Assembly: GCA_031263015.1 (NCBI GenBank)
Contig: JAISGN010000008.1
Span: 186,001-250,000, forward strand
Length of the DNA stretch: 64,000 nt
Direction: 5' to 3'
From: Bacteroidales bacterium
GTDB lineage: Bacteria > Bacteroidota > Bacteroidia > Bacteroidales > P3
Position 1 is the stretch's first letter. Every line of letters starts with the position of its first letter. The position numbers and the translations under genes are program-made. The notes under the pieces were generated by a model. That model did not search any database. It had not been told where the DNA came from and saw only the letters and a program-made list of their open reading frames with translations. This document shows, in pieces, positions 18,038 through 27,232 of the stretch.

Positions 18038-19063
18038 CTATTCCACTTCCCAAGTCTCACCACTATTGAGCAAATCGTCCATACAACGAATTGTTGCATT
18101 GGTCTGTGCTTCCTCCATTTGCTTTTCAAAAAGTTGTTTGTAGGTTGGCTGCTTGTAAGCACGGATTACGCCGAATGCCATAGGGAAATGAGGCGGTCTC
18201 ATTTGAGCCAGCATCATGTGAATGCCCGTATTCTCCGTTGTTTCGTCATGAACGAGGATGTCTTTCTCTGTTATGCCGTTCTCTCCTATGGTTACAACTT
18301 CCAACGATGTGCCACGAAGAATAATTCCCTTGTCTTTATTCTTGCCGAATATCATCGGCTCGCCGTGTTTCAGCCATAACTGGCGATCTTCTCTTACTTC
18401 CTTATCGGTAACCTCTGCATGAGTATTGTTATTGAAGATTACGCAGTTTTGTAACACCTCTACAACCGAAGCACCATCGTGTTCTGCCATATGCTCACAT
18501 ACTTCCACCAAAGTCTTAGGCTGATTGTCTATCGCCCTTGCAAAGAATGTGCCTCTTGAACCGATGACTAATTCGCCCGGATTGAAGGGATAATCTATTA
18601 CTCCGAAGGGTGAGGTTTTTGTTATCTTGCCTTGCTTTGTCGTAGGTGAGTATTGTCCTTTTGTTAAGCCGTAAATCTGGTTATTAAACAGGATATAATT
18701 CACATCCATGTTGCGTCTGATAAGATGAATGAAGTGATTGCCGCCGATAGCCATTGCATCGCCGTCACCGGAGTTAATCCAAACAGACAGATTTGGGTTT
18801 GCAATCTTTATACCCGTTGCAATAGCAGCCGCACGTCCGTGAATAGAATGAAATCCGTAAGTATTAACATAGTAAGGGAAGCGAGAAGAGCATCCGATAC
18901 CTGATACCATACAGAAATTCTCTTTTTTGTAGCCAATCTTAGGAAATACCCCAAGAATAGATGCAAGTATTGAATGGTCGCCACAGCCTGGACACCATTT
19001 GACCATTTGATCCGAAACAAAATCTGCTCGTGTCAGTTCTACTTTTGAATGTTCTATTGACAT
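18038..19063 (-). CDS. korB: 2-oxoacid:ferredoxin oxidoreductase, beta subunit (KorB-like)
   Basis: 341 residues. This subunit binds thiamine diphosphate: KWCPGCGDH near the N-terminus, then SGDGDAMAIGGNH and NNQIYGLTKGQYSPT, the Mg-TPP motif region. With the alpha subunit encoded just upstream (4-bp gap) it would decarboxylate 2-oxoglutarate or a related 2-oxoacid to the acyl-CoA, reducing ferredoxin, or run in reverse. The length and the SP(T)TKQG loop fit the 2-oxoglutarate (KorB) branch rather than pyruvate synthase, but substrate is inferred. Confidence 0.88.
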   Translation of the reverse strand: MSIEHSKVELTRADFVSDQMVKWCPGCGDHSILASILGVFPKIGYKKENFCMVSGIGCSSRFPYYVNTYGFHSIHGRAAAIATGIKIANPNLSVWINSGDGDAMAIGGNHFIHLIRRNMDVNYILFNNQIYGLTKGQYSPTTKQGKITKTSPFGVIDYPFNPGELVIGSRGTFFARAIDNQPKTLVEVCEHMAEHDGASVVEVLQNCVIFNNNTHAEVTDKEVREDRQLWLKHGEPMIFGKNKDKGIILRGTSLEVVTIGENGITEKDILVHDETTENTGIHMMLAQMRPPHFPMAFGVIRAYKQPTYKQLFEKQMEEAQTNATIRCMDDLLNSGETWEVE

Positions 19064-19067
19064 GATA

Positions 19068-20906
19068 TTACTCTCCTAAAATTTGATTAAACCTTTCTTT
19101 TAACTCACTGACCACAAACGGCAAGCCTTGTACCTTATTATATTGATGGAAGTGGATTCCCTCAAAATTCATTCTCAAATAATTTACAAACTGCCCCATA
19201 TTAAGTTCGCACACCACTACTTTCTTGTGGCGTCTTAATATTTGCTCGGTATTTTTCGGCAAAGGCATTATGTAATTAAAGTGAGTGAAGGCAATACTTC
19301 TTCCTTCTGCTTGCATTTGTTGCACTGCCGATTTAAGCGCTCCTTGTGTGCCGCCCCAACCAACAACCAGCAATTCCGCATTTTCATCTCCCATTATCGT
19401 CTGGTCAGGTATTCTGTTAGCGATTCGCTCAACTTTTTCCTTACGATAGTCAGTCATAATTTGGTGATTTGCATTATCTGTTGATACAGCACCTTTTCCG
19501 TCCGACTTTTCAAGACCTCCGATTCTGTGTCGCAAGCCTTCCATACCCGGAACAGCCCATTGACGCACCAATGTCTCCATATCGCGTCTGTAAGGCATAT
19601 AATCAGGGTCGTTTTCCTTTGCAAGAGGCGGGTTAATCTTAGGAAGGTCAGCCATTTTCGGTATTCTAAACAATTGGGAGCCGTTTCCAAGATAACCATC
19701 GGTCAATAAAATACAAGGAGTCATATGTTCAACGGCAAGACGTGCCGCTTCAAACGCCCAATCAAAGCAATTAGCAGATGAAGACGCAGCAACAACTATA
19801 CAAGGTGCCTCTCCGTTTCTGCCGAACAAAGCCTGAAACAAATCGCTCTGCTCTGTCTTGGTCGGCAAACCCGTTGATGGACCACCACGTTGCACATCCA
19901 CAATAACCAAAGGCAATTCCGTCATCACAGCTAAGCCTATTGCTTCACTCTTCAGCGATAAGCCCGGACCAGATGTTGAAGTGCAAGCCAAAGAACCTGC
20001 AAATGCCGCACCGATTGCAGAACATATTCCGGCAATCTCGTCTTCCGCTTGAAAGACTCTTGCTCCCAACGATTTATGCTTTGATAATTCCACAAGGATA
20101 TCTGTTGCCGGAGTGATAGGATAAGAACCCAAGAAAAGTTTTAGCCCTGCTTTTTCGGCAGCAGCAAGCAATCCCCACGCCGTAGCAATGTTGCCTGTAA
20201 TGTTTCTGTATTTCCCTTTAACAATATCTGCTTGCTCCACCTGTATCTGTGCTTCCAGCACATCGGTATTATCACAGAAATTATAGCCTGCCCGTACTAC
20301 TGCTTTATTTGCTTGAATTACGGCAGGATTCTTTTTGAATTTCTTTTCCAGATAAGCATCCGTATGCTCCAAACCTTTTCCGAAAATAAAGAAAATCATT
20401 CCTAAGGCGAACATATTACGGCTTCGTTCTGCGGACTTCTTATCTGTGAAAATATCTTTAACGGCTTCTGTTGTCAAAGTAGTTATCGGAGCCTTGATAA
20501 CATTGTATCCGCCAAGCGAATCGCCGTCCAACGGATTGCTTTCATAACCTGCTTTGGCTATAGCCTCAGAAGTGAATGTGTCTGTATCCACTATGATGAT
20601 TCCGCCCTTCTTTGCCCATTTCAAATTGGACTTTAATGAAGCGGGATTCATCGCTACAAGTACGTCAGCCTCATCTCCTGAGGTGTAAATACGTTTTCCG
20701 ATATGCACTTGAAAGCCTGAAACGCCTGCAATAGTGTTATGTGGCGCTCTTATCTCGGCTGGATAATCGGGAAACGTTGCTATATCGTTGCCGTCCAAAG
20801 CCGAAGTATCTGAAAAGAGAGTTCCCGTGAGTTGCATTCCGTCCCCGGAATCACCGACGAACTTTACAACCACATTATCTCTTTTTATAACTGGTTTTGT
20901 TGTCAT
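19068..20906 (-). CDS. korA: 2-oxoacid:ferredoxin oxidoreductase, alpha subunit with fused gamma domain (KorA-like)
   Basis: 612 residues. Residues about 10-190 are the gamma (acceptor) domain, with FVGDSGDGMQLTGTLF and FPDYPAEIRAPHNTIAGVSG. The rest is the alpha pyrimidine-binding domain (GSYPITPATDILVELSKH, FQAEDEIAGICSAIGAAFAG, TSTSGPGLSLKSEAIG). The gamma-alpha fusion is typical of two-subunit KorAB enzymes. No ferredoxin subunit lies next to the pair, so electrons must go to a separately encoded ferredoxin. Operon korA-korB, with a promoter at 20948. Confidence 0.92.
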   Translation of the reverse strand: MTTKPVIKRDNVVVKFVGDSGDGMQLTGTLFSDTSALDGNDIATFPDYPAEIRAPHNTIAGVSGFQVHIGKRIYTSGDEADVLVAMNPASLKSNLKWAKKGGIIIVDTDTFTSEAIAKAGYESNPLDGDSLGGYNVIKAPITTLTTEAVKDIFTDKKSAERSRNMFALGMIFFIFGKGLEHTDAYLEKKFKKNPAVIQANKAVVRAGYNFCDNTDVLEAQIQVEQADIVKGKYRNITGNIATAWGLLAAAEKAGLKLFLGSYPITPATDILVELSKHKSLGARVFQAEDEIAGICSAIGAAFAGSLACTSTSGPGLSLKSEAIGLAVMTELPLVIVDVQRGGPSTGLPTKTEQSDLFQALFGRNGEAPCIVVAASSSANCFDWAFEAARLAVEHMTPCILLTDGYLGNGSQLFRIPKMADLPKINPPLAKENDPDYMPYRRDMETLVRQWAVPGMEGLRHRIGGLEKSDGKGAVSTDNANHQIMTDYRKEKVERIANRIPDQTIMGDENAELLVVGWGGTQGALKSAVQQMQAEGRSIAFTHFNYIMPLPKNTEQILRRHKKVVVCELNMGQFVNYLRMNFEGIHFHQYNKVQGLPFVVSELKERFNQILGE

Positions 20907-20947
20907 TTTATCTTTATTTTGATAAGAATTACTTTAAAAAATCGCTG

Positions 20948-20955
20948 CAAAAGTA
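20948..20955 (-). promoter_or_regulatory. -7 promoter box TACTTTTG of korAB
   Basis: Minus-strand TAnnTTTG followed by CAGC, 42 bp before the korA start. Confidence 0.6.
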
Positions 20956-21068
20956 CAAAGTTTCCTCAATATAGCCGCCGTTTCTCTTGTTTTTTTTGGA
21001 GCATACCGCTTCCTGCCTGATTATCATTTTGTTATATTTTATTCTAATGCCTTTTTAACGCTGCATAA

Positions 21069-21205
21069 GTGCGTATCCGCAGACGTTGTTTTGACAATAT
21101 TTTTATCAAAGGCTGTTTTGTGAAAATGAAACAGCCTTTCGTGCCAACGAAACAGCCTTTCATTTTGCTGAAAGGCTGTTTGATTACGGGTAAATAAAGT
21201 AATGT
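21069..21205. repeat. 21-bp lattice repeat array 6
   Basis: Degenerate left cap GTGCGTATCCGCAGAC at 21069. Cores start at 21108, 21129, 21150 and 21171, with a decayed one at 21192 (AAATAAAGTAA). It fills most of the gap between korA and the fusion oxidoreductase gene; no terminator beyond the array is visible there. Confidence 0.88.
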
Positions 21206-21218
21206 TTTAGCGATAGGA

Positions 21219-24200
21219 CTATTTGAGAGCCGTTTCTGCTATTCCTTCGCCGTAGAGTTTCAGTTTGTCAAAATATTGCGGCACTTGCTTGCCCTGTAAC
21301 TTATCAACATAAAGTTTAGCGAGGTATTGACCGAGCATAAAGCCGTGTCCGCGCAAGCCGATGAAGAGTCCGTGTTCGGGATCTATGATATAACGGGGTT
21401 CTGTGTAGTATCCCGACCAGGTAGCCTGCACACCGATGTTCTTCAAATCAGGTATCCATGACGCAAAGATTTCAGATACTATCTCCAAAAAGTCTTTTGT
21501 TGTCGTTTTAAGGCTCTTTCCGCTCTGCTGAGGGTCATAAAGCGGCGATGCGCAGCCGATTATTTGCCCTGTTTCTTTGAGTTGCTGCCCGTAAATGGAC
21601 GAATAACCTTTGTAATGCCGCCTATCAATAATCATATCCAGCGGAAGGTCTTTCGTTTTGCCTATAAGAGGTAATCGTTTGGTGATAAACGCCTGATGTT
21701 TTACGGGATAAAGCCCGGTTTCCAAGCCAAGTTGTTTTGCAAACTTCTCTGCCGCAAAACCAAGTGCATTAACAAAGATTTCTGTTGTGTATTCGGTGTA
21801 GCCCTGCGGCGTTTTAACCAAAATTTTATACTCTTTGCCGTTACGAGACACCTCAAGCAATTCGGCATTCTCTGCATACATACCGCCATTGTCAAGTCCC
21901 GTCTTACGCAAAAAGTCAATGGTTTTGCCGGGAGTTGCCTGCCAGCAATCGTTAGTTATCTGTGCGGCGATATAGTTTGAATTCGTTTTACTGAAATAAG
22001 GAGATATTTCCTTCTGAAAGTCTTTCGGCTCAACCATTGTTGCATTTGACCATTGCATTGCACGTTCAAGTCCTTTATAACTTTCTTCGTCATGGGCAAG
22101 ATTTACATATCGCGTAGGGAAATAGTCAATGTTGTGATGTTTTTGAAGTTCCTTGAAAATTTCATGGTTATGGGCTGCAATATCCGCAAGTTCCGGATTG
22201 GAGAAAGCAGGTCTGCCGCCGGCGATATTTCGCCACGATGCGCCCCTGTCAAAGTTTATCATCATCGGTTTAAGCCCTGCCGCCGTCATATACTTGAATA
22301 GCGAACTGCCGCCTATGCCTCCGCCTGCTATAAGGGCTTCTACCTTTTCTGTTTTGATGTTTCGTGCATTAAAAACGGCTTTTCGTTCTTGCTTATCATA
22401 CAATTCGCCGAACGTAAGCTGAACCGAAAGCGGTGCTCTCGGAGTTGCATCGCCCGTAAGTTCTATTCCGTAAGATGCAAGCATCTGTTTAGCTCTCGGA
22501 ATGCAGCGTTTGCCGCGACAATCGCCCATTCCCAAACGAGCAATGTGCTTTAACTCATCAACAGATATTGTTTTGCGTGAGCCGATTCTCTCCAAAAGTT
22601 TCTCTATTGACACATCCTCGCAATGACATATATAAGTACAACTTTCGGTGTTGAGTTTGCTGTTTTCTTTCGGCATTATTTGCAAAGGTTGCTGCAATCT
22701 GTTCTTCAAAACAAAGCCTTTAATTGTTATAAGTGTCTTTTCATCGCAATCACACTCAACAGTAGCAACGGAAGTCTTGTTGTTATTGGTTTTTATCTTT
22801 ATTATTGTGCCGTCACATATCTTTTTGCCGTTATTATCAACCAGAATAACGTCCTTTTGTCCCTCCGTATCGTATTCAAAAGGCAGATGAACAAGTTTTT
22901 TCTTCGTATTATAACCGAATATTGCCAATCCGGGACATTGATTGACGCAATCCATACAACCAATGCACTTGTCATAATCTATATGCGGCACATCGGAAGT
23001 AGAAGTCTTTGTTATAGCCCCGTATTTGCAAGCAAAACGACATGGATTGCAAGCAAAACCATACAGACATTCCGTTCTGACAAATGCTCTCTTTGCCATA
23101 CGCTCTTCATCGGGGCAAAAAGCATCATCAAGCACACGAACAGGATGCTGTTGTGAAGCAATATAATCACTGCTTACCTGTAAATATTCCTCATAATCAA
23201 ATCTTATATTTAGCGATTGCAGTATCTCGTAAGCACATTGGCGTCCTCGCAAAACGGCACTTGTTCCCTCTCCGATACGAATTGCATCCCCTACTCCATA
23301 ACAGCGTTTGCCGAATATCTCATCCCCTTTTATCAAAAGCTGATTATCCGGCATTAGACCCGTACAAACATTTATCACATCTATTCCTTCTATCACTTGC
23401 TCCGTTCCTGCAATCGGTTTAAAGTTCTCGCAATCGGCAACAATAGCACCTCTTATTCCCGTTCCGTCTTCATTCGGTATTGCTTCAAGAAGAAGTTTTG
23501 ACGTAAGGATAGGTATTCCGAGCCGCCTAACTCTATTTGCCTGCACAGGGAAACCTCCTTCTCTCGGCATGGCTTCAAGAATTGCCACCACGGAAGCACC
23601 TGCCTGCATAGCCTGATAAGATGTTAAATAACCGATATTGCCCGCTCCTACGGTTAAAATCTTTTTTCCTAACAATGTTAGCTCACAATTCATCATCTTT
23701 TGCACCACAGCAGCAGTATAAACGCCGGGAAGGTCATCATTTTTGAAGCTCGGCATAAACGGAACCGCACCCGTAGCAACAACAATATGCGTTGCATCAA
23801 CATAAAACAACTCTTTGCTCTCAATATTCTTTACTGCAATGCGCTCCCCTTCAAGAATATCCCACACAAACGAATTAAGAAAAATATCATCGTAGTTTTC
23901 ACCGGCAAGAAGAGCCGCAATATCAAAACCTCTCTGCCCTCCGAAATGTTTTTCCTTTTCATAAAAGAAAAACTGATGCGTTTGCATATTGAACTGACCG
24001 CCTATCCTGTCATTGGAATCAATGACGATATTAGCCACACCAAATTTGTTCAACGTCTCTCTTACTGCCAAGCCGGCAGGACCTGCTCCTATGATTACGA
24101 CTCTTGTTTTAAATATTTTTTCTTCTGATTGTGTTTTAACAGAACCTTCATTGGTAGCAGGCAAACCAAATTGCATATTGCTTTTCGGCTCAACTTTTTT

Positions 24201-24461
24201 AACTCCATCAGCCTTTTTCACACATATTCTCTCAACTTTGCCATCCACAAGCATTTCACACGCCCCGCATTTGCCTATTCCGCATTCCAAAGAGCGGTTT
24301 CGTCCCTCTATAGAGTGCGAATGAACGGGATAACCTGCCTGATGAAGAGCAGCAGCAATAGTAAAACCTTTTTGAGCCGCCACTTTATTACCGCAAAATT
24401 CAAAGAAAAATTCCTCACTTTGAGGAATGTCAATAATAGGGTGAGAATTTATTTTATACAT
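21219..24461 (-). CDS. multidomain FAD/iron-sulfur amine or amino-acid dehydrogenase fusion (HcnABC / sarcosine-oxidase-like)
   Basis: 1080 residues carrying parts that usually sit in three separate subunits. Order: a 2Fe-2S ferredoxin-like domain (about 15-95, CGIGKCGACEML); a pyridine-nucleotide-disulfide oxidoreductase domain (about 115-440, VVIIGAGPAGLAV and VGAGNIGYLTSYQAMQAG); a ferredoxin region (about 465-540, with CIGCMDCVNQCPG); a BFD-like 2Fe-2S domain (CHCEDVSIEKLLERIG and GMGDCRGKRCIPRA); and a C-terminal DAO-type FAD oxidoreductase (about 710-1070, ALIAGGGIGGSSL). Relatives are hydrogen cyanide synthase HcnABC, opine and proline dehydrogenases, and heterotetrameric sarcosine oxidase. 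It probably oxidises a secondary amine or amino acid and passes electrons to ferredoxin or NAD(P). The substrate is unknown. Promoter at 24507. Confidence 0.8.
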   Translation of the reverse strand: MYKINSHPIIDIPQSEEFFFEFCGNKVAAQKGFTIAAALHQAGYPVHSHSIEGRNRSLECGIGKCGACEMLVDGKVERICVKKADGVKKVEPKSNMQFGLPATNEGSVKTQSEEKIFKTRVVIIGAGPAGLAVRETLNKFGVANIVIDSNDRIGGQFNMQTHQFFFYEKEKHFGGQRGFDIAALLAGENYDDIFLNSFVWDILEGERIAVKNIESKELFYVDATHIVVATGAVPFMPSFKNDDLPGVYTAAVVQKMMNCELTLLGKKILTVGAGNIGYLTSYQAMQAGASVVAILEAMPREGGFPVQANRVRRLGIPILTSKLLLEAIPNEDGTGIRGAIVADCENFKPIAGTEQVIEGIDVINVCTGLMPDNQLLIKGDEIFGKRCYGVGDAIRIGEGTSAVLRGRQCAYEILQSLNIRFDYEEYLQVSSDYIASQQHPVRVLDDAFCPDEERMAKRAFVRTECLYGFACNPCRFACKYGAITKTSTSDVPHIDYDKCIGCMDCVNQCPGLAIFGYNTKKKLVHLPFEYDTEGQKDVILVDNNGKKICDGTIIKIKTNNNKTSVATVECDCDEKTLITIKGFVLKNRLQQPLQIMPKENSKLNTESCTYICHCEDVSIEKLLERIGSRKTISVDELKHIARLGMGDCRGKRCIPRAKQMLASYGIELTGDATPRAPLSVQLTFGELYDKQERKAVFNARNIKTEKVEALIAGGGIGGSSLFKYMTAAGLKPMMINFDRGASWRNIAGGRPAFSNPELADIAAHNHEIFKELQKHHNIDYFPTRYVNLAHDEESYKGLERAMQWSNATMVEPKDFQKEISPYFSKTNSNYIAAQITNDCWQATPGKTIDFLRKTGLDNGGMYAENAELLEVSRNGKEYKILVKTPQGYTEYTTEIFVNALGFAAEKFAKQLGLETGLYPVKHQAFITKRLPLIGKTKDLPLDMIIDRRHYKGYSSIYGQQLKETGQIIGCASPLYDPQQSGKSLKTTTKDFLEIVSEIFASWIPDLKNIGVQATWSGYYTEPRYIIDPEHGLFIGLRGHGFMLGQYLAKLYVDKLQGKQVPQYFDKLKLYGEGIAETALK

Positions 24462-24506
24462 TTGATTTTTATAGGATTTATATTAACATAGTTTTTTAAG
24501 AAGCCG

Positions 24507-24514
24507 CAAAATTA
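24507..24514 (-). promoter_or_regulatory. -7 promoter box TAATTTTG of the fusion dehydrogenase
   Basis: Minus-strand TAnnTTTG followed by CGG, 45 bp before the start. The rest of 24462-24604 is AT-rich without other features. Confidence 0.6.
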
Positions 24515-24604
24515 CGAATTTATTTCGGCAACTTAAAATTATTATATCAAGAATTATTCCGACAAAACGAAGTTTTAATTATTTTAAACAAGGTAATATT
24601 TTAT

Positions 24605-25969
24605 CTAAAGCAGATATCGCAACAGGTCTTCAATCTTTGCTAATGGTATTATCTCCAAAGCGTATTGCGAAGTATTGATTCCTTTTAAGTTATACTTGGA
24701 AATGAATATGCGTTCAAAGCCTAATTTATCTGCTTCCGATATTCGTTCGGATATATGCGTAATCGGACGAACTTCTGACGACAATCCAATCTCGGCAGCA
24801 AAGCAATATTTACTGCTAATGGCTTTATCCTGCGAGGAAGAAATCAAAGACGAAATTATAGCGAGGTCTGTAGCCGTGTCAAAGACACGTATGCCGCCCG
24901 CAATGTTAAGAAAAACATCTTTATTGCCGATATGCAACCCGGCACGCTTCTCCAGCACGGCTAAAAGCATACTTAACCGCCGCATATCAAAGCCTGTCGA
25001 TGTTCTTTGCGGCGTAGGATAAAAAGAATTGGCTACTAAGGCTTGTGTTTCTATCATTATCGTGCGACTTCCCTCAACAGTAGCGGCTATAGCCGTGCCA
25101 CTAAGTTGTTCTTCTCTGCCTGAAAGCAATATTTCGGAAGGATTGGACACCTGACGCAAGCCATAAGATTGCATTTCGTATATTCCCAATTCAGATGTTG
25201 AGCCAAAACGATTTTTGATTGACCTTAATATTCTATAACCATAGTTTCTATCTCCCTCAAACTGCAAAACAGCATCAACCATGTGCTCTAAAATTTTCGG
25301 ACCTGCGATATTGCCGTCCTTAGTAATGTGTCCGATGAGCAGCAACGGCGTTCCCGTACGTTTAGCATAAGTACTGAGAAATGCAGCGCTCTCTCTGATT
25401 TGAGATAATGAGCCTGCGGTAGAATCAATGTATTCTACGGTCAAAGTTTGAATGGAATCAATGATGACAATGTTCGGTTGCAATTCTTCTGCCTGTGCAA
25501 GAATATGCTCGCAATTCGTTTCGGTAAGAATATAACAATTATCGTTCCTCACATTTATCCTTTCGGCACGCATTTTCAATTGTTCAGCACTCTCTTCTCC
25601 GCTTACATAAAGAACTTTCAGGTTTTTACAATGCAGAGCCACCTGAAGCATGAGCGTACTCTTACCAATACCGGGTTCTCCTCCTATTAGCAAGACAGAA
25701 CCTAAAACCAAACCGCCGCCAAGCACACGATTAAACTCATCATCACAAGTATTGAGGCGTTGTTGCGAAGATATGCGGATGTCTTTAACAGGAATGGCAA
25801 GATTTTGAGTGCTTTGGTGAAAATGTTGCTTTGTTTGCGGCATATCTCTCTTTATTACTTCCTCAACCAATGAGTTCCACGCACCGCAATTAGGGCATTT
25901 GCCAAGCCAATTGGTGCTTTGGGCTCCGCATTCCTTGCAAAAAAATACGGATTTCTGTTTTGTCGCCAT
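24605..25969 (-). CDS. radA: DNA repair protein RadA
   Basis: 454 residues, full length. A zinc finger (Cys11, Cys14, Cys25, Cys28) is followed by a RecA-type ATPase with Walker A GGEPGIGKST, the RadA-specific KNRFG motif (SIKNRFGS), and a Lon-like C-terminal domain (about 330-454, NIAGGIRV and SSEVRPI). It drives branch migration of recombination intermediates. It is the last gene of the hydF-DUF4810-DUF799-radA run, starting 14 bp after the preceding stop, so it is probably co-transcribed. Confidence 0.95.
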   Translation of the reverse strand: MATKQKSVFFCKECGAQSTNWLGKCPNCGAWNSLVEEVIKRDMPQTKQHFHQSTQNLAIPVKDIRISSQQRLNTCDDEFNRVLGGGLVLGSVLLIGGEPGIGKSTLMLQVALHCKNLKVLYVSGEESAEQLKMRAERINVRNDNCYILTETNCEHILAQAEELQPNIVIIDSIQTLTVEYIDSTAGSLSQIRESAAFLSTYAKRTGTPLLLIGHITKDGNIAGPKILEHMVDAVLQFEGDRNYGYRILRSIKNRFGSTSELGIYEMQSYGLRQVSNPSEILLSGREEQLSGTAIAATVEGSRTIMIETQALVANSFYPTPQRTSTGFDMRRLSMLLAVLEKRAGLHIGNKDVFLNIAGGIRVFDTATDLAIISSLISSSQDKAISSKYCFAAEIGLSSEVRPITHISERISEADKLGFERIFISKYNLKGINTSQYALEIIPLAKIEDLLRYLL

Positions 25970-25983
25970 TTTTTTCTTTGATT

Positions 25984-26871
25984 TTATTCGGGTATAGTGC
26001 TGATATTATAGTCCATTTCTCCGGTATGAGAGAATTTTTTCTTGTCTTTGAGATATTCTTTGTGGTAAGGACCATAAGGGAAGTCTATAAAAACATAATG
26101 TTGCAAGGCTTCAACGGCTTCAAGCATCTGAATCTCCTTTTCGGTAGCCAGAAGAGATTTGCCTGTTCTGTCTCTGAAAGGGAAAGGGCTGCTATAAGCA
26201 AAATTAGCCTGCCTTCTGAACAATGTATCGCCGCTATGAGTAGAAATCATGGTGTAATCGGCAGAAATTTCCGTCTTTGTACTCCACCACTCCTTATTTA
26301 TACTGTAAATAGTTATGAAAAGCACGGCATCAGCCCCAAATTCTTCCAAATAATCCTTCACATCGGCGGCTGTTTGATAACGAGCATTGAAAGAAGTGTC
26401 TGTTTGGGCAATATTATTCAGCAGCGTGGAAGGATATAAGTAGTATCCCTTCATACCTAACTCCTTTGTGAGGGTGGTTAATACCATTTTGTCGCCATAT
26501 TGCTGCTTTGAGCGGTTATAAGGCGGCAGAATAAGGATAGAATGCGGCTTTTCGGCATATACTTTAGAGTAAATGGTGTCGCGATGACGGCGTTTGGGAA
26601 AAGTTTTCTCAAAGAAATTCAACGTATCTCCCGAAAGTATTTTTTCTCTTCGCCGTTGTTCCTTCTCCAAACGCTTTTTCTCACGCTTGGAAATAGGCTT
26701 GGTTATAGTGTCCTGCACTTCGGTTTTCTTCGGTTCGCCTTTTATTTCGGCAAGAACATCTTCGGTATTAACCTCTTCCTCTTTGGTGTATTTGTCTTTA
26801 AGAGTGTCGGCAACCTTACAGGAGTATATGCCGACAAGAGCAAATAAAAATAAAATCAATAGCCGTTTCAT
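25984..26871 (-). CDS. lipoprotein of the GNA1162/DUF799 family
   Basis: 295 residues. The signal peptide ends in a lipobox (LVGIYSC). A charged spacer (about 20-100) contains a run of lysine, arginine and glutamate (SKREKKRLEKEQRRREK). The conserved domain (about 105-260) shows SILILPPYNRS and GADAVLFITIYSINKEWW, characteristic of the GNA1162/DUF799 lipoproteins. These usually form a three-gene set with a CsgG-family and a DUF4810 lipoprotein. Here it overlaps the DUF4810 gene by 4 bp but no CsgG gene is next to it. Role unknown; an envelope complex is likely. Confidence 0.75.
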   Translation of the reverse strand: MKRLLILFLFALVGIYSCKVADTLKDKYTKEEEVNTEDVLAEIKGEPKKTEVQDTITKPISKREKKRLEKEQRRREKILSGDTLNFFEKTFPKRRHRDTIYSKVYAEKPHSILILPPYNRSKQQYGDKMVLTTLTKELGMKGYYLYPSTLLNNIAQTDTSFNARYQTAADVKDYLEEFGADAVLFITIYSINKEWWSTKTEISADYTMISTHSGDTLFRRQANFAYSSPFPFRDRTGKSLLATEKEIQMLEAVEALQHYVFIDFPYGPYHKEYLKDKKKFSHTGEMDYNISTIPE

Positions 26872-27209
26872 AGCCCTAATTCCTCCTTTAATTTATCTAT
26901 GAACACCTTTGATTCGGGATAAATCAAGACTTCCTTGTCAAAAAACTCCTTTGATTTTATTGTATCACCCGAACGCAACAACACAAACGCATAATCGGCG
27001 CATGCTCCCGGCGGCGGCATAATTTTACTGCCCTTCGGCAAATCGGCAATGGCTTTAAATTGTTTTATGAGCTTCTTTGTCTCCTTTTCATCCCAGCCTC
27101 CTTTTGTGTAGGTGTAAGATGATTCATTGTAATTATGATATTCGTACATTGCTTTGCCGCATCCGCCAAACATAATCGCAATTACTAATAACAAAATGAG
27201 TTTTTTCAT
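26868..27209 (-). CDS. DUF4810 family lipoprotein
   Basis: 113 residues with lipobox MFGGCGKAMYEY. The short domain (YNESSYTYTKGGWDEKET, then PPGACADYAFVLLRSG) matches my recollection of DUF4810 proteins. It ends in an ATGA overlap with the DUF799 gene, so the two are translationally coupled, and it starts 23 bp after hydF. The PPGACADYAFLL block is the strongest family marker. Confidence 0.72.
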   Translation of the reverse strand: MKKLILLLVIAIMFGGCGKAMYEYHNYNESSYTYTKGGWDEKETKKLIKQFKAIADLPKGSKIMPPPGACADYAFVLLRSGDTIKSKEFFDKEVLIYPESKVFIDKLKEELGL

Positions 27210-27232
27210 ATCCTGATTGTCTTCTTCCGTCT

